This document shows, piece after piece, positions 58,784 through 64,000 of a stretch of 64,000 bases of DNA; positions within the stretch are counted from its first letter, which is position 1; each line of letters starts with the position of its first letter. A model generated the notes under the pieces. It was not told the origin of the DNA and searched no databases. It saw nothing but the letters and a program-made list of their open reading frames with translations. The stretch comes from an uncultured Burkholderiaceae bacterium (GTDB lineage Bacteria > Pseudomonadota > Gammaproteobacteria > Burkholderiales > Burkholderiaceae_B): NCBI GenBank assembly GCA_934525625.1, contig CAKSZL010000004.1, positions 1-64,000 on the forward strand, in the 5' to 3' direction. A program made the translations under genes and the position numbers.

Positions 58784-59131
58784 TCAAGGAGCGCCGGGAG
58801 ACTCCGGCATGGGCAACTGGCGCGTTTGCAGCAGATTGTCTTGCCCGAATCCGCAGACGAAGCGCCAGGCCAGGGGTTCGAGCTGGCGCAGCCGGGGATC
58901 GACGATGACGCAGCGCACGCCCTCGAAGTAGGACGGCACGACGTATGGGGAATACGTCAGCGGGCCGGTGTCGGAATCCGGGGGCCTGAAGCGAGACATG
59001 ACCCCCGCCAGCCTTTCGGCCCAGTCACTGGGCCTGAAACGTTCGCCCGCTTGGGTCACTCCCAAAATAACCAGCTTGTGCTGTTCCGGGTGATTTTCCC
59101 ACCGCTCTTCCGATAACCCTTCTTCCGACAT
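58784..59131 (-). CDS. DUF3579 protein
   Basis: This 115-residue protein begins MSEEGLSEERWENHPEQHKL. VILGVTQAGERFRPSDWAERL and a CVIVDPRL-like strand match DUF3579, conserved in Burkholderiales next to argF. It is divergent from argF (118 bp apart). ATG at 59131 was chosen. Function unknown. Confidence 0.85.
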   Translation of the reverse strand: MSEEGLSEERWENHPEQHKLVILGVTQAGERFRPSDWAERLAGVMSRFRPPDSDTGPLTYSPYVVPSYFEGVRCVIVDPRLRQLEPLAWRFVCGFGQDNLLQTRQLPMPESPGAP

Positions 59132-59249
59132 GGCGTACCAAATTCCGATTGGTCTCAGGCTGCAACACGCCCCTGACACAACCTTCGATTGTATATGATA
59201 CTGATACTGTTACCATGTACATGTTTTGCCATCAGACCAACAGGCACTT

Positions 59250-60188
59250 ATGTCTTCCGCCAGCACCAACGTACCCAAGCTGCGCCACTTCCTGCAGTTC
59301 AACGATTTCTCCAAGGCCGAAATCCTCTATCTGTTCGAACGCGCGCGCCTGATCAAGGACAAGTTCAAGCGCTACGAGCCGCATCGCACCCTGCACGACC
59401 GCAACCTGGCCATGGTGTTCGAAAAAGCCAGCACGCGCACCCGCGTGTCGTTCGAGGCCGGCATGTACCAAATGGGCGGCGCCGTCATCCACCTGACCAC
59501 CGGCGACTCGCAACTAGGACGCTCCGAGCCCATCGAAGACACCGCGCGCGTCATTTCGCGCATGGTCGACTTGGTCATGATCCGCACCTTCGAGCAAACC
59601 CGCATCGAACGCTTTGCCGAGCATTCGCGCGTGCCGGTCATCAACGGCCTGACCAACGAATTCCACCCCTGCCAGATCCTGGCCGACATCTTCACCTACA
59701 TCGAGCATCGCGGCAGCCTGGAAGGCAAGGTCGTGGCCTGGGTGGGCGACGCCAACAACATGGCCTACACCTGGCTGCAGGCGGCCGAAATGCTGGGCTT
59801 CACGCTGCACGTCTCGGCGCCCGAAGGCTACCGCCTCGAAGCCGAGCGCATCGGCCAGCCGTCCGCGCAAGTGCTCAAGCAATTCGACGACCCCATCCAG
59901 GCCTGCCAGGGCGCTCAGCTGGTCACCACCGACGTCTGGACGAGCATGGGCTACGAAGAAGAAAACGAAGCGCGCCGCAAGGCCTTCGCCGACTGGTGCG
60001 TCGATGCCGAAATGATGGCGGCGGCCCACCCCGAAGCCTTGTTCATGCACTGCCTGCCCGCCCATCGCGGCGAAGAAGTCACCGCCGACGTCATAGACGG
60101 CCCGCAAAGCGTGGTCTGGGAAGAAGCCGAAAACCGCATGCACGTGCAAAAAGCGCTGATGGAGTTTCTGCTGCTGGGGCAGTTGTAA
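59250..60188 (+). CDS. argF: Ornithine carbamoyltransferase
   Basis: This 312-residue enzyme makes citrulline from ornithine and carbamoyl phosphate. The carbamoyl-phosphate motif is in FEKASTRTRVSFEAGM, the ornithine site motif is MHCLPAHRGEEV, and DLVMIRTFEQTRIERFAEHS and FHPCQILAD are also standard. ATG 59250 gives MSSASTNVPKLRHFLQF. It is followed by tandem copies of the dispersed repeat. Confidence 0.95.
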   Translation: MSSASTNVPKLRHFLQFNDFSKAEILYLFERARLIKDKFKRYEPHRTLHDRNLAMVFEKASTRTRVSFEAGMYQMGGAVIHLTTGDSQLGRSEPIEDTARVISRMVDLVMIRTFEQTRIERFAEHSRVPVINGLTNEFHPCQILADIFTYIEHRGSLEGKVVAWVGDANNMAYTWLQAAEMLGFTLHVSAPEGYRLEAERIGQPSAQVLKQFDDPIQACQGAQLVTTDVWTSMGYEEENEARRKAFADWCVDAEMMAAAHPEALFMHCLPAHRGEEVTADVIDGPQSVVWEEAENRMHVQKALMEFLLLGQL

Positions 60189-60199
60189 GCGCCATCAGC

Positions 60200-60455
60200 A
60201 CATGTGGTACGGCAAGCGAAAACGACAAAGTAATCGCTTGATCTGGGCTTATTCCATTTCCAGATCGAGCGAGTACGCGAAAGCGAAGCGCAGACAGTAC
60301 ATGTGGTACGGCAAGCGAAGCTGACAAAGTAATCGCTTGATCTGGGCTTATTCCATTTCCAGATCGAGCGAGTACGCGGAAGCGAAGCGCAGACAGTACA
60401 TGTGGTACGGCAAGCGAAGCTGACAAAGTAATCGCTCGATCTGGAAATGGAATTA
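60200..60455 (-). repeat. Stop-codon-linked repeat, tandem array of 99-bp units
   Basis: About 2.6 copies of a 99-bp unit; the tag CATGTGGTAC recurs at 60201, 60300 and 60399. Each unit has TTCCATTTCCAGATC, GCGAAGCGCAGACAGTAC and GACAAAGTAATCGC. The last end (ATCTGGAAATGGAATTA) supplies TAA at 60453-60455 for the yejF stop. It lies between the convergent argF and yejF genes. Confidence 0.85.
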
Positions 60456-62303
60456 CAGCCGCGGCACGGCGGCCAGTAGTGCACGCGTCTGCTCATGCTT
60501 GGGCCGCTGCAATACGTCGGCCACCAGCCCTTGCTCGACGATGCGGCCTTCGTGCATGACCGCCATGCGGTCGGCCAGGTACTCGACCACGCCGAAATTG
60601 TGGGTGATGAACAGATAGGCGATGCCGTACTGGCGCTGCAGCGCCTGCAGCAGCTCCAGTATCTGCGCCTGCACCGAAACGTCCAGCGCCGAGGTCGGTT
60701 CGTCCAGAATCAATAGCGAAGGCTCGACCGCTAGGGCGCGCGCGATCGCCACCCGTTGGCGCTGCCCGCCCGAGAACTCGTGCGGATAGCGGTTTACCGC
60801 ATCAATCGGCAAGCCCACGCGCGTCAGCCATTGCCCGGTCCGCTGGCGCACGTCGGCCAGTGACAGCTCGGGCTTCAGCGCGCGCATGCCCTCGGCCAGA
60901 ATCTCGCCCACGCGTATGCGCGGATTCAACGAAGCGTAAGGGTCCTGGAACACCACCTGCATGGCCTGGCGCACGGCCTTCATGGTCCGGCGGTCGGCGT
61001 CCAACAATGCGCTCCCGGACAACCAGGCCTGGCCGCCCACGTGGGCGCGCTTGTCCAGCAAGCCCAGCAAGGCCTTGGCGGCCGTGGTCTTGCCGCAGCC
61101 CGAGCCGCCCACCAAGGCCAGCGTTTCTCCCGCTTGCAGCTCGAAACTCACGTCGTGCAGCACCTGGGTGCTGGACTTCACCAGCCCCGCATAGCGGCGC
61201 TGTTCGTAAGCCACCGACAGGCCCTGCACGCGCAGCAGCAGGCCTTCTTCCGGCGCACCAAGCGCCTCATGAGTCGATGCAAAAGCAGCATGTTGATCCC
61301 TCTGCTGGCTCAAGACAGCTCGGTTATATACCGCCGCGCTCTCCCCGGCATCCGTATGGCCCACCCCCGCCCTGCCCGCAACCGCCGATACGTCTTCTAG
61401 CGCGTCTGGGGCACTTGCCCCCTCGCCGTCCATCGATGCGGACAAACGCCGGCCGCGCTTGGCGAAGGTGGGGATGGCCGCCAGCAACTGGCGCGCATAC
61501 GGATGATTCGGCGATTCGAAAAAGGTTGGCGCCGGCTGGGTGTCCAGTATCTCGCCGCCGCGCATCAGCGCGACGTGGTCGGCCACTTGCCGCACCACGG
61601 CCAGGTCGTGCGTGATGAGCAGCATGGCCAGGCCCATTTCCTGCTGTATTTCGCGCAGCAAGTCCAGTATCTGCGCCTGCACCGTCACGTCCAGCGCGGT
61701 GGTGGGCTCGTCGGCAATGAGCAGGACGGGCTCGGCCGCCAAGGCCATCGCAATCATGATGCGCTGCTTCTGGCCGCCCGAGAACTGGAAGGGGTAGTCG
61801 TCCAGGCGCTTGTCGGCGTCCGGAATGCCCACGCGCTTGAGCCAGGCCGCCACGCGTTGGCGCGCCGCCTCGCCGCGCAGGCCGGTATGCGCGCGCACGG
61901 TCTCCAGTATCTGGTCGCCCACGGTGAGCACCGGGTTCAGGCAAGAAGACGGCTCCTGGAAGATCATGCCTATGCGCCCGCCGCGCACGCGTCTCATGCC
62001 GGATTCGGGCAGGCTCAGCAGCTCGGTTTCGTCCAGCCCCACGTGCCCCGAGGTAATGGCCGCCGCCTCGGGCAGCAGCCGCAGCAAGGCCAGCGCCGTC
62101 ATGCTCTTGCCGCTGCCCGATTCGCCCACCAACGCAAAGGTTTCGCCGCGCGCAATCGCCAGGCTCAAGCCGCGCACGGCCTGCATCACGCGCTCGTCGG
62201 CCTCGACGGCGACGGACAGGTCGCGCACGCGCAGCAAGGGTTCGGATGCTGGGGTAGCCGCGCCGTGCGCCGCACCGTGGGGTATCAATGCTTGCTCGTT
62301 CAT
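60453..62303 (-). CDS. yejF: Peptide ABC transporter, double ATPase subunit
   Basis: This 616-residue fusion of two ATPase domains has Walker A sites GESGSGKSMTALAL and GGSGCGKTTAAKAL, signatures FSGGQKQR and FSGGQRQR, and Walker B LLIADEPTTALD and LLILDEPTSALD. A disordered Ala/Asp/Gly-rich linker of about 70 residues joins the halves. It energises peptide or opine uptake. The start overlaps the permease stop by 4 bases. The stop codon comes from the dispersed repeat. Confidence 0.9.
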   Translation of the reverse strand: MNEQALIPHGAAHGAATPASEPLLRVRDLSVAVEADERVMQAVRGLSLAIARGETFALVGESGSGKSMTALALLRLLPEAAAITSGHVGLDETELLSLPESGMRRVRGGRIGMIFQEPSSCLNPVLTVGDQILETVRAHTGLRGEAARQRVAAWLKRVGIPDADKRLDDYPFQFSGGQKQRIMIAMALAAEPVLLIADEPTTALDVTVQAQILDLLREIQQEMGLAMLLITHDLAVVRQVADHVALMRGGEILDTQPAPTFFESPNHPYARQLLAAIPTFAKRGRRLSASMDGEGASAPDALEDVSAVAGRAGVGHTDAGESAAVYNRAVLSQQRDQHAAFASTHEALGAPEEGLLLRVQGLSVAYEQRRYAGLVKSSTQVLHDVSFELQAGETLALVGGSGCGKTTAAKALLGLLDKRAHVGGQAWLSGSALLDADRRTMKAVRQAMQVVFQDPYASLNPRIRVGEILAEGMRALKPELSLADVRQRTGQWLTRVGLPIDAVNRYPHEFSGGQRQRVAIARALAVEPSLLILDEPTSALDVSVQAQILELLQALQRQYGIAYLFITHNFGVVEYLADRMAVMHEGRIVEQGLVADVLQRPKHEQTRALLAAVPRL

Positions 62304-63799
62304 ACCGGCTCCCGCTGGGTATCGCCGCCGTCCGCTCCAATGCGCCCCGCGGCGCCTTTAGCACGTGCGCGGCGCAGCGCCAGCAATCCGCCCACACGCC
62401 GCGCGCGCGGATCGAAAGCGCGCTGCACGGCATCGGCGAACAGGTTGGCGGAAAGCACCAGCGCCAGCATGAACGCGAACGCCGCCAGCAGATTCCACCA
62501 GATCATGGGGTCGCGGGCCATTTCCAGCCTTGCGGCGTCTATCATGGTGCCGAAGGAAGGCGTGGCCGGGTCCACCCCTATGCCCAGGTAAGACAGAACA
62601 GCCTCATACAGCACCAGGCCGGAGAACTCCAGCGCCGCCGTGATGAGCACGATGTGCATCAGATTGGGCAGCAGATGGCGCAGCATGATGCGCACATGCC
62701 CCACGCCGAAAGCGCGCGCCGCCTGCACATATTCCATTTCGCGCAGCTTGAGCGTTTCGGCGCGCAGCAGGCGGCACAAGCCCGACCATCCCGTCAGCCC
62801 CAGAATCAGGCATAGCAGGAACAGGCGCAGGTCGGCGCGCGCAGCCATGGTCGGGAACAGTTCGGGATGGCGATCTATGTAGACCTGCATCATCAGCACG
62901 CAGGCGGCGATCAGCAGCACGCCGGGAATGGACGTCAGCGTGGTGTACACGTACTGGATCACGTCGTCGACGCGCCCCTTGAAGTAGCCCGCCGAAATGC
63001 CGAACAGCAGCGCGGGCGGCAGCATGGCCAGCGTCGTCAGCGTGCCGATGATCCATGCCGTGCGCAGGCCCTTGAGCGCCTGGCCCAGCACGTCGTTGCC
63101 GGTTCTGTCGGTGCCCAGCACGTGATAGTTGGCGGCCAAGGCCAGCGCTGCGCCCGCCGCCAGGCACAGCAGCAGCCAGGTGACCCACATGGCGCGCCAG
63201 GGCACGCCGGTCTCGCTGCGCCACCAGGCTTGCCAGGCCAGCCGCCACGAGCGCGTGCGCCGCCATTGCGACGCGGTCAGCAGCACGGCCGCCAGCAAAG
63301 CCGCCAGCGTGCCCAGGCCCAGCCCCCACGCCAGCAAGCGGCGCAAGTCGGCGCCGCGCTGGGCGTCGTACAGCAGCCCTACGCCGGCATGTTTCAGGCG
63401 CGGATAATCGCGCACCGCTTCGCCGTCCACCAACTGGGTTTCCTTGGTGAACTGGTACAGCGACAAGGGTGCGGAATAGGTGTTCTCGGGGCTGCCCATG
63501 CGCGTATGGGCCAGCAGGTCGTCCAGCAGCGAACGCACGACGGGCGAGTAGCTCACGCCCGATTCGGCATCGCCCTGCGCGTTGGCGGCCACCGGCCGGT
63601 AATGGATGGAATCCAGCACCGCCACCAGCAGGAACACGGCCAGTATCACCGAGGCGCACATGGCCGGCGCATCGCCCGCCACCTGGCGCCAAGCCCGGCG
63701 CAGATTGGGCTTGCGCGCCACGTAGAAGCCATAAGCCAGCAGCACGGCCGCCAGGCCCAGCATGAAGACATCCGTCCAAAGCAGAGTGAACTTAGGCAT
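62300..63799 (-). CDS. yejE: Peptide ABC transporter permease (DppC/YejE type)
   Basis: This 499-residue permease has the EAA motif ARAFGVGHVRIMLRHLLPN typical of DppC/YejE. It is longer than the usual 340 residues because of an extra periplasmic region near the N terminus. ATG at 63799 was chosen. It sits between the partial DppB-type permease gene and yejF in the same operon. Confidence 0.85.
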   Translation of the reverse strand: MPKFTLLWTDVFMLGLAAVLLAYGFYVARKPNLRRAWRQVAGDAPAMCASVILAVFLLVAVLDSIHYRPVAANAQGDAESGVSYSPVVRSLLDDLLAHTRMGSPENTYSAPLSLYQFTKETQLVDGEAVRDYPRLKHAGVGLLYDAQRGADLRRLLAWGLGLGTLAALLAAVLLTASQWRRTRSWRLAWQAWWRSETGVPWRAMWVTWLLLCLAAGAALALAANYHVLGTDRTGNDVLGQALKGLRTAWIIGTLTTLAMLPPALLFGISAGYFKGRVDDVIQYVYTTLTSIPGVLLIAACVLMMQVYIDRHPELFPTMAARADLRLFLLCLILGLTGWSGLCRLLRAETLKLREMEYVQAARAFGVGHVRIMLRHLLPNLMHIVLITAALEFSGLVLYEAVLSYLGIGVDPATPSFGTMIDAARLEMARDPMIWWNLLAAFAFMLALVLSANLFADAVQRAFDPRARRVGGLLALRRARAKGAAGRIGADGGDTQREPV

Positions 63800-63809
63800 G
63801 ATTCCAACC

Positions 63810-64000
63810 CTACTCGAAACGCACACGCGGGTCGGCCAGCGTGTAGGACACGTCGGCCAGTATCAGGCCCACGATATACAGGGACGAGCCCAGAAACACC
63901 ATGGCGCGCACGATGGAGAAATCCTGGGCATTGATGGCGTCTATGGTGTAGCTGCCCAGCCCCGGAATACCGAAGAACGACTCGGCGATCAGGCTGCCCA
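63810..64000 (-). CDS. yejB: Peptide ABC transporter permease (DppB/YejB type), C-terminal part
   Basis: The gene runs off the window; only the last 62 residues are visible, including AESFFGIPGLGSYTIDAI and the end LADPRVRFE. This is the standard DppB/YejB C terminus. It is 10 bp upstream of the second permease gene. Confidence 0.85.
   Translation of the reverse strand, partial: GSLIAESFFGIPGLGSYTIDAINAQDFSIVRAMVFLGSSLYIVGLILADVSYTLADPRVRFE

Noticed and set aside
60200..60455. CRISPR-like tandem repeat
   Set aside because: Units are adjacent copies of one 99-bp element with no unique spacers, and no cas genes are present.
59951..60496. Minus-strand frame with 33-residue repeats
   Set aside because: It is produced by the 99-bp tandem repeat (a multiple of three) plus antisense argF sequence. 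The apparent protein repeat is a translation of a non-coding element.

Overview
The window looks like a chromosomal segment of a betaproteobacterium of the order Burkholderiales, most likely family Alcaligenaceae (Bordetella, Pusillimonas or Advenella relatives). The grounds are high GC with strong third-position bias, recognisable Burkholderiales gene neighbourhoods (DUF3579 next to argF; DUF3348-DUF802-OmpA-DUF2894; a full isc operon), and the sequence flavour of the housekeeping proteins. All family assignments were made by eye from motifs and remembered families; no search was run. I saw no rRNA, tRNA, transposase or CRISPR array.

Layout. 1-1.2 kb: an AT-richer patch, probably the end of a mobile island, with an IcmD-like small membrane protein, an unknown small protein and a duplicated structured leader. 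1.3-7.4 kb: a sulfur-oxidation region with a flavocytochrome c sulfide dehydrogenase flavoprotein followed by soxY and soxZ, facing a second set (YeeE transporter, cytochrome c, second flavoprotein). 7.8-12.2 kb: an H-NS-like protein, a lone tetrapyrrole methylase and a divergent two-component pair. 12.6-15 kb: the carboxynorspermidine (alternative spermidine) pair. 15-21 kb: a large GDYXXLXY membrane protein, an Aer-like chemoreceptor and a Liv-type binding protein. 21-24.9 kb: 4-hydroxybenzoate hydroxylase and its AraC regulator, meso-diaminopimelate dehydrogenase and a DOPA-dioxygenase-like protein.

24.9-29.3 kb: a four-gene, translationally coupled operon (DUF3348, DUF802, OmpA, DUF2894). 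It reads as a MotAB/ZorAB-like ion-driven motor, with a TolQ/MotA-like channel subunit carrying a coiled-coil tail of roughly 600 residues. 29.5-34.8 kb: ahpC-ahpF, prfB with a classical programmed +1 frameshift, and lysS. 34.8-36 kb: degenerate remnants around a GNAT acetyltransferase. 36-41.6 kb: iscRSUA-hscBA-fdx-iscX under two predicted IscR sites.

41.7-52.4 kb: a low-molecular-weight phosphatase, then an accessory catabolic cluster: a nitrate/sulfonate-type ABC transporter next to two tandem paralogous giant proteins, each a molybdopterin oxidoreductase fused to a phthalate-dioxygenase-reductase-type electron-transfer module. With the motor operon, this is the most interesting part of the window. 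52.6-64 kb: uvrB, an aromatic aminotransferase, rpsT, a 2-hydroxyacid dehydrogenase, two PCu(A)C copper chaperones, DUF3579, argF, and a Yej/Opp-type peptide ABC transporter running off the end.

A short repeat with inverted ends (about 110 bp; 99-bp tandem form) occurs at three convergent intergenic junctions. In all three, its terminal TAATTCC supplies the stop codon of the minus-strand gene.
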